Source of the DNA: an uncultured Muribaculaceae bacterium
Lineage (GTDB): Bacteria; Bacteroidota; Bacteroidia; Bacteroidales; Muribaculaceae
Assembly: GCA_934663645.1 (NCBI GenBank)
Contig: CAKUKR010000003.1
Location: 1 to 64,000, forward strand
Reading direction: 5' to 3'
DNA length: 64,000 nt
A model generated the notes under the pieces. That model was not told where the DNA came from, did not search any database, and worked only from the letters and a program-made list of their open reading frames with translations. This document shows positions 35,347 through 44,616 of the stretch, piece after piece. Positions within the stretch are counted from its first letter, which is position 1. The number at the start of each line of letters is the position of its first letter. The translations under genes and the position numbers were made by a program.

Positions 35347-37860
35347 TTATTTCACCACGGTCTTGAGGGCAGTGTTGCCGAGGCGCACGATGTACACTCC
35401 TGGAGCTGCGGCAATGCGCTGTGTGCCTTCAACGGAGCCGGTAGCGATGACTGCGCCTGCCATGTCAGCTACCTGATAGGGCATTGCCGTATCTGCGGAG
35501 ATGACGATTTCTCCCTTGCCGCCGATGACGCTGCTGATAGTTGCTTTCACACCGTCAACGCCGGCGAGTGTAAGCTGGTACTGCGCCTCCTCTGACGAGC
35601 CGGTGGCATAGTTGGCCTTTACACCGAATGTGTGCGAGCCGTTCTGGAGACCCTTTAATGTCATTGTCGGCTTCCCGGTATTGCCGTAGTGCGAAGCGTC
35701 GAGCGACACGTCGTAGCTGTTTACGAAGCCCAGCGACTGCGATGTCATCTCGCCTGCGGGAGCGATGCGGATATCGTCCACCTGCGCCACGAAGCCGTCA
35801 TTGGTCACGCACTGCACTGCCAGGCGAGCATCCATGTTGTGGTATGCAGAGAGATCTACCTGATACTGCGTCCACTGGTTGTAAGGCACGACCACCTCGT
35901 CGATAAGCACGAAGTCGTCAGGGTTTGTGCTGCCGTCGGAAATGAGGATGCGGAGCGTCTCGGCATATATCGGGTATCCCTTGGCAGTCATGTCAAAGCG
36001 GTAGCCGTCGTACAGGCGCACGACGGGAGAGATGAGCCACTTGTCAGCAGCAATGCCCTGCGGACCCATGAATGCGACATACTTGCTGCCGTCAGGCGCA
36101 AGGAATGCCCCGTCATCAGCCAGCGAGGGGCGGGTAGCCAACGGGTTGAAGACCATCGGCGGCACTGACCTGGGCGCGCTCGACAGTGAGCAGCCGGGGA
36201 AGTTAATTTCGTTGCCGTTGAACGAGATGGGGTAAGACACCTGATGCTCGCCGTTGAAGTTGAGGGTAGTCCAGCCCCCAAAGGTGCCGGTGGCGAAATC
36301 ATCATAGTCCTCGAAGCTGTCGGTGAAGCCGAGGTCGCGGTTCCAGTTGAGCACCACAGTGTGCGTGCCGTCAGCCTCCTCTGTGGTGTCGGCAGTGATG
36401 TTGAACGGCTTGACGATAGTCTCCTTGAGCAGCATGTCAGCTGTGGCGTCGCCGGAGAGGTCGAGTGTGATAGAGGCGAGGTCGTAGCCGTCGATGTCGG
36501 CAGACACCTCATACTGTCCCTTGGGCAGGGAGATGATCGAGGCCTTGCCGTCAGTAATGGCGGCGAAGTAACCGCCTTCAGGGCCGTCAAAGGCGATGCC
36601 GGCGCCCTCGAGCGAGCGGCCGTTGTTGGCAGTCACGTTGACAGTGGCAGCGGCATAGTTGTCGTTGCTCACAGTCACAGAAGCCTCCGTAGTGGCAGAA
36701 GAGCCTGTCAGGCATACAGCCTGTACGCCTACGGTGTGCTGTCCCTCGGAGACGTCGTCGATTGAGTACGAATACTCCGTGGTCTCTGCAATCTTGTTGC
36801 CATCGAGGTAGATGTAGAACTTCTCGTTGGGGTTGGCGGGAGAATGAGCCGGCACACGGTGCGACTTGCCCTGCGCCGCCATGTTGATGCGGCCCACGAA
36901 AATGTCGTCAAGCATCGTCATGACCGCGCCGTTGCGGCTGGTGCAGTTGAAGCCGATCTTGACGGTCTGGCCGGCATAGTCAGCCAGAGAGATGATGACC
37001 TCTTCCCAATCCTCGTAGCCGGGCGAGAGATAGTTGCCAGCGGAGATGGTGGTGAAGTCCGTCGTCGATGGGTTTTCTACGGTGGTTATGCCCACCTTGA
37101 TGCGGGCGTCGCCGACATCGGCGCGGCGCATATAGAAACGCAGGCAGTTGTCGTCGCCCACAGCAATCTGCGGCGAGATGAGCCAGTCATTGTTGTTGCC
37201 GTTGTTAGGCTGGAGGAAAGCGGCATACTGGTGTCCGGAGCGGGGAGCCATGGTGTAATAGTACTGCAAGTCCCACGCCGGGGAAACCGTCCAGGGGTTT
37301 ACAATCTGAATGTACTGCGGCTTGCCCGAGTTGGGGTATTCGCCAGCCAACACTACAGCCGGCACACCGTCCTTGTCGATGCCGGTCCAGGGCTGCGGGT
37401 CGATGGTGAAAGCGTCATAGCTCTCGAAATCGTCCTCAAAGATGGCAAGTTCCTTGTTCCACTCCATATCGATAGCGTTTAGGCCGTCATACACATCGTG
37501 GCTTACCACGGCGTGGAGCGAATACGGGTCTGTGATGTCCTCCTCGAGCGCGATGTCGAGGGTCTTGTCGCCTTCCATGTCGAAAGTCGCTGTGTAGGTG
37601 CGCAGCCCGGTGAGGGCGATGCGGATAGTGTGGCTGCCGGGATAGGTCATGACAGACGAATGTCCGGAAGCGTCAAGCACGGTCTCCGCCGCGCTGTAGT
37701 CCATGTCGTAGGCGTTGGTGTGCAGCGTGTAGTGCACACCCTCCATGGAAACGCCGATAGAGTTGGTCACATTGATGTCAAGGCGTTTGTCACGCGACTG
37801 CGCAAACGCGGCAGTCGCAATCATCGCGGTGACGAGTGATACTGACAATAGTCTTTTCAT
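35347..37860 (-). CDS. T9SS-exported cleaved-adhesin-type protein
   Basis: 837 residues, signal peptide (MKRLLSVSLVTAMIATAAFA). Domain order: a carboxypeptidase-regulatory-like domain (25-115), a choice-of-anchor J/cleaved-adhesin jelly roll (about 140-330, FEDDFESYDAF ... NDWLISPQIAVG), an Fn3-like unit (about 335-405), a second regulatory-like domain (410-490, AGIAFDGPEGG), a second J domain (about 510-710, DKWLISPVVRLYDG), an Fn3-like unit and a T9SS CTD (about 770-837, YQVADMAGAVIATG ... GVYIVRLGNTALKTVVK). These modules occur in gingipain adhesins and other T9SS cargo that bind glycans, haem or host proteins. It is probably the last gene of the T9SS unit starting at 51304. Confidence 0.82.
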   Translation of the reverse strand: MKRLLSVSLVTAMIATAAFAQSRDKRLDINVTNSIGVSMEGVHYTLHTNAYDMDYSAAETVLDASGHSSVMTYPGSHTIRIALTGLRTYTATFDMEGDKTLDIALEEDITDPYSLHAVVSHDVYDGLNAIDMEWNKELAIFEDDFESYDAFTIDPQPWTGIDKDGVPAVVLAGEYPNSGKPQYIQIVNPWTVSPAWDLQYYYTMAPRSGHQYAAFLQPNNGNNNDWLISPQIAVGDDNCLRFYMRRADVGDARIKVGITTVENPSTTDFTTISAGNYLSPGYEDWEEVIISLADYAGQTVKIGFNCTSRNGAVMTMLDDIFVGRINMAAQGKSHRVPAHSPANPNEKFYIYLDGNKIAETTEYSYSIDDVSEGQHTVGVQAVCLTGSSATTEASVTVSNDNYAAATVNVTANNGRSLEGAGIAFDGPEGGYFAAITDGKASIISLPKGQYEVSADIDGYDLASITLDLSGDATADMLLKETIVKPFNITADTTEEADGTHTVVLNWNRDLGFTDSFEDYDDFATGTFGGWTTLNFNGEHQVSYPISFNGNEINFPGCSLSSAPRSVPPMVFNPLATRPSLADDGAFLAPDGSKYVAFMGPQGIAADKWLISPVVRLYDGYRFDMTAKGYPIYAETLRILISDGSTNPDDFVLIDEVVVPYNQWTQYQVDLSAYHNMDARLAVQCVTNDGFVAQVDDIRIAPAGEMTSQSLGFVNSYDVSLDASHYGNTGKPTMTLKGLQNGSHTFGVKANYATGSSEEAQYQLTLAGVDGVKATISSVIGGKGEIVISADTAMPYQVADMAGAVIATGSVEGTQRIAAAPGVYIVRLGNTALKTVVK

Positions 37861-37990
37861 AAGGGGTCGTTATGTATACTGTTATTTATGGTTGTGTTCA
37901 TTTTCAGGGGGGCAGGCTATCAGTTGACTGGCCCTGTGGCAAGATGAGCCGTAGACTTGATTTATTAAGCGGCGAGGAGTCAGCAGCGGC

Positions 37991-38028
37991 AGGCCGGGAC
38001 ATTCACGTCGACGAGCGTGTCCCGGCCT
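37991..38028. other. Strong intergenic stem-loop
   Basis: aggccgggaca (37991-38001) and tgtcccggcct (38018-38028) form a perfect 11-bp stem with an inner cacg/cgtg. It is 11 bases past the stop of 38040-41117. No T run follows on the minus strand. Confidence 0.6.
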
Positions 38029-38039
38029 GTCGTTTCATT

Positions 38040-41000
38040 TTATTTCTTGACGAAGCGTACCGAAGAATTGCCCTCGGCTGCCTCGACACGCAGTATGTAG
38101 ATGCCCTCGGCGAGGTCGGCGATGCTGATGCTGTCGCCCGTTGCGATGCCGCAGAGCATTCCGTTCATAGAATAGATGGCGAGACGCACGTCTGTTGCGC
38201 CCTCGACTGCAATCATGTCCCCGGAAATGCGGACGTTGCAGCTGTCGGCGCTGACACCCTCTACGCCCTGCTGGGCTGACGGGGTGAGGACGATAGCCGT
38301 CTGAACGCTGCCGTTGGCAAACGTTGCGGTCGTGGTGTACTCATTGTAGCCCTCGGCATTGACAGTCACGTCATAGTCCTTGTCGCTCTGGAATACCACG
38401 ATTGAGAACGCGCCGTCAGCGTCAGTCACGCCGCTGTACTCCACTTCGCCCGATGTCAGGACGACATCCGCGCCCTCGACAGGCTGGCTGTCCTCTGACG
38501 AAACGACTGTTCCGGCGTATGAAGAGGGGGTATACTCGACAGTGAACACCGTCTGGGCGAACATGCTCGACTGGTTGTATGCAGTCTCGGAAAGCTCGTC
38601 GCTGTCAGTGGCACGCATTATGGCACGTGAGGACAGGCTTGAATCGCCCACATACTGGCAGTTGTATGACCAGTTGCCGAACTCGCCCAAAACGTCAACG
38701 AGGATGTTGCCGCCAGTATAGGTGTAAGGCTCTGCCAGCTCCACTTTCAGAATTGTAGCGGGAGTGTCCATGTCGCCGCCCTGCGGTTCCGTATATGACG
38801 GGTTGGAGTATACCACCATTTCGGGAAGTATCTCGACAGCCTGTCCGGGAGTGATGGATGAGAGTTCTGTCGGGGTGATAGCCACGCGGTATTTGCCGGT
38901 GAACTTCTTGCTGCTGTCCATCCAGCCGTTGAAGGCAATGCCGGTCAGCTTGGTGCCGGGGGTTATGCCGTACTGCGCCAGGTATTCCTGAGTGAACACG
39001 AGCTGGCTCTCGGCCTTCTTGTAGTAGTTGCACAGCGGAGTGGTGTATGTATTGCGGCCGCCGGTGGCGACAGAGCCAGAGCCGACAGTCACGTCAGCGA
39101 CAGCCGACTCCTCGGCGACAGTCACAGTGGCTTCGGGGGTTTCAATCGACAGGTCTTCGGTCACGTCCATGCGCATCTTGACGGTATATGTGCCGGCCTG
39201 GTGCGGAGTGAACGACATGACGAGGGGCATATCTGCGCCGCCTGCGATTTCGGGAGTGTCGGTCATAGTCTTGACATCCTCGCCGTTGACGGTAAGCGTT
39301 ACGGTATATGAACCGGCTGCCTCGGCTGCAGAGTTGACGTTCTTGACATACATCGACGAGTTGACGGCATTGTTGACGATGCCTGTTGCCGGCGCGTTGA
39401 ACGAAACGAGCGACAGGTCATGGGCGACAGGCACCAGGCTGCAGCCGTATACATTGTCGATGCGGGCATAGCAGATGTCAAACGCGACATATCCTTCACC
39501 TGCGGGCATATCCACTGTATAGAGCAGAGGATATGACTGGTACTCGCCTACTGGCTTCTGTGAGGAGAAGCTCTCGTCGTCATCCTCGGCATACGTGGCA
39601 TTGCGGATGCTCTTGACCTTTCTCCAATTTGTGCGGTCTGTCGAATAATAGACAGTCACGGCGGCATCACGGCCGTATGTGCTTGTCGCACCGGCCTGGA
39701 ACAACAGTTTGTCGCCCTCGGCGGCAGCAAGGCGCGGAGATATGGCACGCATGGTGGAAACAGACTTCTCGTTGCTGAGCACATGGTTGTTCTCGCCCCA
39801 GGCATCGGCATTGCCCGCAACTATCTCCAGACCGTCGTCAATAATCCAGCCCGCAGGCATGCCCTCGCCCTCGAAGTTCTCAAAGAAAAGGCCGCCTCCG
39901 GCTTTTGCGCCAGAGAGGGGAAGTGTGACAGGATCGTCCATACCCTCGACGGTCATAACCAGGTCGCCGGAGAGTATGCCCACTGTGTCATCGTTGCCCA
40001 GAGTGATGTTTATATCCTGCGTGTGGGCTGCTTCCCTGATGGAAGACACAGTGAACGGTACTGCGGCATCTGTCGAGAAGCCCTGCGGCAGCGTGATGGC
40101 AGTCACCGTCATGTCGCGGCCGCCCTCGTTGGAAAGGGTGAGCGTGCGGGTGACAGGCTCGCTCACGAAGCCGAAATCGATATTGGTGACAATAGTGTTC
40201 CCCTGCTTCAGCTTATAGTTGAACGCATACGGATAAATGTTGGTATACGCAATTGACTTGTTGCTCTGCTTGAGATTTTCACGTATGCGCATGCCCACAT
40301 AGTATGCGCCGGTGCCGGAACTCAGGTTCGATTTAGCCGAAATCAGCGAAATCGGGAATGTGGCAGAGAGGCTCATGGTCTTGCTTTCGCCGGCAGCGAC
40401 AGCCTCAGTCAGAGGTATCGTCACCAGATCGCCGTGAGTTTCCGTGTACAGCGTCAGCGCATAGTTCTCGTCACCGGGGTTGAGGGTGACATTGCCGCTG
40501 TTGATAACAGTCACGGTGAACGGTGCGGCGACATTGCCATCAGCGTCAGCGAACAGCGCGGAGGTGGCAAAAGACACGTTGCCGAGGCTCATGGCACGGC
40601 GTTCAACAGTGCCGCCGCCGTCGTTGTACGGCTCGTAAGTCACGCTCATCACGTCGGCGTACTGCATCTGTATGCCCACACACTGGCCGGCATCGACGGT
40701 AAGCACCTTGTCTGCATATTCGGTGGCAGTGCCAGTGCCTATGGAATTGCCCTTGACGTAAGTGTCACCAGCCTTGGTCATGTCGTAGAAAGTAATGGAT
40801 CCTCCATCCTCCCATGTCATGTAATCCTCGTCATAGTATTCCTCATCAACACGGTAACGCACAGTCACAGTGCCCTGGACGGGTGGGGTGACAACAATCG
40901 GATTGGCCGAACCCTCAGACACGCTCGAATCATAGCCTCGCAGCGCGCCGGAAAAGAGCGTAAACTTGTAGTCGGAAGTGTCGCCATACACGCCCCACCC

Positions 41001-41117
41001 TTCAGGCGGCGCGAATGTCGTCCCGACCACTGTGCCGTCAAACGTGACGGTCACCTGCTCTGCCGAAGCTGCCAGCAGCCCCGACGCGAGCATGGTCATC
41101 AGTAAAACCTTTTTCAT
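38040..41117 (-). CDS. T9SS cargo protein, tandem paralogue 1
   Basis: 1,025 residues. Signal peptide (MKKVLLMTMLASGLLAASA), N-terminal lectin/jelly-roll-like region (20-165, FAPPEGWGVYGDTSDYKF), CARDB-like (about 175-325), an ASPM/HYDIN-like segment (330-400), choice-of-anchor J (about 410-560, FFENFEGEGMPAGWIIDD) and CARDB-like (570-680). Then a conserved block (690-870, LVFTQEYLAQYGITPGTKLTGIAFNG), a carboxypeptidase-regulatory domain (about 885-950) and a T9SS CTD ending SSVRFVKK. It shares this layout with 41323-44376 and 44617-47742. Function unknown; surface binding of glycans or host protein is likely from the domains. A 16-bp palindrome lies 10 bases upstream of its start. Confidence 0.8.
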   Translation of the reverse strand: MKKVLLMTMLASGLLAASAEQVTVTFDGTVVGTTFAPPEGWGVYGDTSDYKFTLFSGALRGYDSSVSEGSANPIVVTPPVQGTVTVRYRVDEEYYDEDYMTWEDGGSITFYDMTKAGDTYVKGNSIGTGTATEYADKVLTVDAGQCVGIQMQYADVMSVTYEPYNDGGGTVERRAMSLGNVSFATSALFADADGNVAAPFTVTVINSGNVTLNPGDENYALTLYTETHGDLVTIPLTEAVAAGESKTMSLSATFPISLISAKSNLSSGTGAYYVGMRIRENLKQSNKSIAYTNIYPYAFNYKLKQGNTIVTNIDFGFVSEPVTRTLTLSNEGGRDMTVTAITLPQGFSTDAAVPFTVSSIREAAHTQDINITLGNDDTVGILSGDLVMTVEGMDDPVTLPLSGAKAGGGLFFENFEGEGMPAGWIIDDGLEIVAGNADAWGENNHVLSNEKSVSTMRAISPRLAAAEGDKLLFQAGATSTYGRDAAVTVYYSTDRTNWRKVKSIRNATYAEDDDESFSSQKPVGEYQSYPLLYTVDMPAGEGYVAFDICYARIDNVYGCSLVPVAHDLSLVSFNAPATGIVNNAVNSSMYVKNVNSAAEAAGSYTVTLTVNGEDVKTMTDTPEIAGGADMPLVMSFTPHQAGTYTVKMRMDVTEDLSIETPEATVTVAEESAVADVTVGSGSVATGGRNTYTTPLCNYYKKAESQLVFTQEYLAQYGITPGTKLTGIAFNGWMDSSKKFTGKYRVAITPTELSSITPGQAVEILPEMVVYSNPSYTEPQGGDMDTPATILKVELAEPYTYTGGNILVDVLGEFGNWSYNCQYVGDSSLSSRAIMRATDSDELSETAYNQSSMFAQTVFTVEYTPSSYAGTVVSSEDSQPVEGADVVLTSGEVEYSGVTDADGAFSIVVFQSDKDYDVTVNAEGYNEYTTTATFANGSVQTAIVLTPSAQQGVEGVSADSCNVRISGDMIAVEGATDVRLAIYSMNGMLCGIATGDSISIADLAEGIYILRVEAAEGNSSVRFVKK

Positions 41118-41126
41118 AGTCGTTCT

Positions 41127-41142
41127 TTTTGTTATAACAAAA
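41127..41142. promoter_or_regulatory. 16-bp perfect palindrome before paralogue 1
   Basis: ttttgttataacaaaa is self-complementary and sits 10-25 bases upstream of the start at 41117. It could be a protein binding site or a hairpin that affects translation. Confidence 0.35.
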
Positions 41143-41161
41143 GGAGAGTCGCGCCGGCACG

Positions 41162-41259
41162 GATGACGGCGGTCATCTCATTGGTACCGGGGACGCGCAG
41201 CTGGCGCGAACCCGGTTGTTTTTCGCAGCAATCGGAAACCGGGCATCTGCCGGCTTCCG
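41162..41259. other. Cluster of three stem-loops in the gap before paralogue 1
   Basis: gatgac/gtcatc (41162-41177), accggg/cccggt with inner gcgc/gcgc (41186-41216), and a cggaaaccgg-type stem with cggcttccg (41233-41259, one mismatch). They fill the 205-bp gap between two tandem T9SS paralogues. Confidence 0.55.
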
Positions 41260-41322
41260 GTCGCTGTTATCGGGGAGCAGCGCTACCGGCACTCTCCGGC
41301 CGGCTGCTGCTTGGGGTCATCA

Positions 41323-44300
41323 TCACTTCTTGACGAAGCGTACAGTCATGCTGCCTTCAGCTGCCTCTATGCGGAGGACGTAGATGCCCTTGGCAAGGTC
41401 GTCGGTGCTGATGCTGTTGCCCTCGGCGTTGCCGCAAAGCATGCCGTTGACTGAGTATATGGCGAGGCGTGCGTCTGTTGCACCATCCACGACAATCATG
41501 TCAGCTGCAACGCGGACATTCATATTGTCGGCTGCAACATTGTCAACGCCAGACTCTGTGCTGATGAGCTCAATTACATAACCCTCAACGTTGCCGTCTG
41601 CAAACGACACGCTTGCTGCGCTGTGGTAGCCGTTGTAGTTCTCAGCTGAAGCATCAACGACGTATGCGCGGTCTGACTGGTAAACATCGATTGAGAATGT
41701 TCCGTCCTCGCCAGAAACGCCCTTGTACATTACATCGTCAGAAGTGAGGACTACCTCAGCGCCGGCCAGAGGAGCATTGCCGGCATTAGGCTTGCTGCTG
41801 TAAACAGTGCCGCTGAAGGTGCGAGGCTCGTTGTTGACGTAGAATATGGTCTGCGGGAACAGCTTGCACTGGCTGTATGAACCGGTCACTGATGTGGGGA
41901 GCGCGCTGTCATTGCCGCGTACTATCGCACGCTTGCAGAGTTCTGCGTCCGTGCTGCCCACGAACTGGCAGTTCAACGAGTAGACGCTGAACTCGCCGAT
42001 TACGCCGACGAGGAGGTTGCCGCCTGTGTAGGTGTAAGGCTCGGTGAACTTGGTCACGAATATGGGAGCTGCGGTGTCCTTGACGCCCTGCTTGGGTTCG
42101 GTGTACTCCGCGTTGGAGTAAACGAGCATATCATCGGTCATCTCAACTGCAGTCTCCTGAGTGATTGCAGAGAGGTCTGTCGGGGTCATGTATACACGAT
42201 ACGAGCCGGTAAAGTCCTTGCCGGTGTCTACATAGCCGTTGAAGCCGATGCCGTTAAGCTGCGTGCCGGGGGTGATGCCGTACTGTGCCAGGTACTCCTC
42301 GGTAAAGATCATTTCGCTCTGGCTCTTCTTGAAGTAGAGGTAAAGAGGAGCTGTCCATGAGCCGCTGCCGCCATTTTCGAGCGAGCCGCTGCCTACTTCT
42401 GTTGCAACCTCTGCTGTCTCAGCGACAACCTCTACGGGGTAGTCAGCGGTCTCCATTACGAAGTCCTCGCCTATAGCCAGGCGCATCTTGACATTGTATG
42501 TTCCGGGCTCGTGGGGAGTGTAACCCATCATATAGGACACCTCACCGCCAGCTGCGATTTCGGCAGTTTCAGCATTGGTCTTTACCACCTCGTCGTTGAC
42601 GAGCAGCGACATGACGTATGAGCCTGCGGGTTCGGCAACAGTGTTGAGGTTCTTGACACCCACGTTCAACTCGATCGGGTAGTTGACTACGCCGTTCTTG
42701 TTAACCTGTGACGAAGAGTACATCAGGTCATGGGCAACTTCGGCAGCATGGCAGCCGAACACGTCGTCGATGCGTGCATAGCTGATGTCGAATGCGAGGT
42801 AACCTTCACCCTCGGGCATCACAACTGTGAAGAGCTTCGGGTAAACCTCGTATGAGCCGTAAGGTTTGTCCGAATTGAACGCTTCGTCACCCTCCTCCGT
42901 ACGTCCGCTGTTTCGGATGCTCTTGACCTTGGTCCAGTCGAGGCGGTTTGTGGAATAGTACACTGTGATAACGGAAGATGCTGTTGAGCTGTTGGAGCCA
43001 GCCTGGAAGACAACAGTCTCGCCAGCCTGTGCAGTCAGACGCGGGGTGATGGCACGCATCACCGTGCTTGCGTTGTTGCTGTTCAGCACATGGTTGCCTG
43101 CACCCCAAGAGTCGGCGTTAGCCTCTTTCAGCTCGAGTTCCGGATCGATGATCCACCCTGCGGGCATTGCGCCGCCCTCGAAGTCCTCAAAGAAGAAGTC
43201 GCCGCCGGCCTTGGCTACCATAAGCGTAAAGGAGAGAGGCTCGTCTGCTCCCTCGATGTTGAATTTCAGGTCGCCGGAAATTGTACCGACTGCAGCCTCA
43301 TTGACAGTCACGGTAAACTCCTTGTAGTGCGGGTCTACGTTGATTGGGTCAACGGTAAACGGAGCAGCCACGTCAATAGAGAAGCCAGCCGGCACTTCAA
43401 TGGAAGTTACGTTGACGGGGCGGCCGCCGAAGTTGCTGAGGCGAAGCGTCTTGGATACAGCCTCTGTGACGAAGCCGAAGTCATAGCTTGTTATGTCAGA
43501 TGTGCCGTCCTGCACCGTATAGTTGAATGTATAGGGATACACGTCTACCCAAGAGATGTCGGTAGTGGCATTGCTGATGCCGTCGCGCAGCTTGAACTTG
43601 GTCCAGTACGAGCCTCTGCCGCTCAGCGTCTTGCCCTCGGCTATCGTAGCGATAGGAACAGAGAATGCTACAGTGATCTCTCGGCTCTCGCCGGCGGCAA
43701 GCGACGGCAGGTTGGCAGTCGCGAGGTCAGCTCCGTTGGCGTCGAGCAGTGTGAGGGTATAGCCGGCATCACCCTCGTTCAGGGCAACTGTGCCAGCGTT
43801 GGTATAGGTAGCCACAGTACTTATGTGTACATTGCCGTCAGCATCGGCAGCAAGTGCGCTTGAAGAGTACTTGATGCCAGAGATGGTGAGCGACTTCACT
43901 GCAGCCGTTGGGTCGTATGGCTCATAAGTCACGCTCTTGAGATAGGCATATTCCAGCTCGATGCCCAGACAGTGGCCCGCAGCCACTGACAATGTCTGGG
44001 TTGTGTATTCAGTCTCCCAGCCAGACCCTTTGCTCGAACCCTTGGCATAGGTGCTGCCGCTGGCTTGCATGTCATAGAAGGTGGCGTATGAGTCATCGTC
44101 CATGACCTTGTAGACCACCGAAACCTCACCTTGGACAGGCGGTGTCACGATGATGAGGTTTTCAGCATTCCACGCTGAATTGTTGGAATAGCCGTAGACA
44201 GCCCCGTCGGACTGCTGCACGAATTTGTAATCAGAATTGGTGCCGTATAGGCCCCATCCTGTCGGAGGATTGAACTGTCCTCCTGAAACCGTCCCTTCGA

Positions 44301-44376
44301 AGGTGACGGTCACCGGTGTTGCCGAGGCCGTCATAAGGCCAAGGGCAAACAATGCCGTTGTCAGAAGTTTTTTCAT
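41323..44376 (-). CDS. T9SS cargo protein, tandem paralogue 2
   Basis: 1,017 residues: signal peptide (MKKLLTTALFALGLMTASA), N-terminal FNPPTGWGLYGTNSDYKF region, CARDB-like and HYDIN-like middle segments, choice-of-anchor J (about 400-545, FFEDFEGGAMPAGWIIDPEL) and a second CARDB-like segment. The block MIFTEEYLAQYGITPGTQLNGIGFNG, a carboxypeptidase-regulatory domain (AEVVLTSDDVMYKG) and a T9SS CTD (about 955-1017, YSVNGMLCGNAEG ... GSMTVRFVKK) follow. The order is identical to its two neighbours, so it arose by tandem duplication. Its N-terminal third differs most from its neighbours, which would suit divergent ligands. Confidence 0.8.
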   Translation of the reverse strand: MKKLLTTALFALGLMTASATPVTVTFEGTVSGGQFNPPTGWGLYGTNSDYKFVQQSDGAVYGYSNNSAWNAENLIIVTPPVQGEVSVVYKVMDDDSYATFYDMQASGSTYAKGSSKGSGWETEYTTQTLSVAAGHCLGIELEYAYLKSVTYEPYDPTAAVKSLTISGIKYSSSALAADADGNVHISTVATYTNAGTVALNEGDAGYTLTLLDANGADLATANLPSLAAGESREITVAFSVPIATIAEGKTLSGRGSYWTKFKLRDGISNATTDISWVDVYPYTFNYTVQDGTSDITSYDFGFVTEAVSKTLRLSNFGGRPVNVTSIEVPAGFSIDVAAPFTVDPINVDPHYKEFTVTVNEAAVGTISGDLKFNIEGADEPLSFTLMVAKAGGDFFFEDFEGGAMPAGWIIDPELELKEANADSWGAGNHVLNSNNASTVMRAITPRLTAQAGETVVFQAGSNSSTASSVITVYYSTNRLDWTKVKSIRNSGRTEEGDEAFNSDKPYGSYEVYPKLFTVVMPEGEGYLAFDISYARIDDVFGCHAAEVAHDLMYSSSQVNKNGVVNYPIELNVGVKNLNTVAEPAGSYVMSLLVNDEVVKTNAETAEIAAGGEVSYMMGYTPHEPGTYNVKMRLAIGEDFVMETADYPVEVVAETAEVATEVGSGSLENGGSGSWTAPLYLYFKKSQSEMIFTEEYLAQYGITPGTQLNGIGFNGYVDTGKDFTGSYRVYMTPTDLSAITQETAVEMTDDMLVYSNAEYTEPKQGVKDTAAPIFVTKFTEPYTYTGGNLLVGVIGEFSVYSLNCQFVGSTDAELCKRAIVRGNDSALPTSVTGSYSQCKLFPQTIFYVNNEPRTFSGTVYSSKPNAGNAPLAGAEVVLTSDDVMYKGVSGEDGTFSIDVYQSDRAYVVDASAENYNGYHSAASVSFADGNVEGYVIELISTESGVDNVAADNMNVRVAADMIVVDGATDARLAIYSVNGMLCGNAEGNSISTDDLAKGIYVLRIEAAEGSMTVRFVKK

Positions 44377-44471
44377 GAGCTATTTATTTAGAGTTATACG
44401 GTTGTTTATGTTATCAGTCTGCCTCCGCACTGTGGCAGGAGAGCTGTCTGTAAGTTTCACATTTGGAGTGC

Positions 44472-44561
44472 GGCGGAAATCCGCCGGCTGCCTGGCGTGC
44501 CGCAGCGTCTGCGGCTCTTTGGCGGTCAACCGGAAGCCGGGGACTGTGCCCCAGCTTCCGG
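44472..44561. other. Cluster of three stem-loops in the gap between paralogues 2 and 3
   Basis: ggcgga-aa-tccgcc (44472-44485), gccgcag-cgt-ctgcggc (44499-44515) and ccggaagc-c-gggg with cccc-a-gcttccgg (44530-44561). All are near perfect. The last resembles the 41233-41259 stem in the neighbouring gap, so the hairpin was probably duplicated with the gene. Confidence 0.6.
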
Positions 44562-44616
44562 CCGCGTTATAGAGGAGCAGCATCATCTGAGTTCTCCGAG
44601 TGGCTGCTTAGGGTCT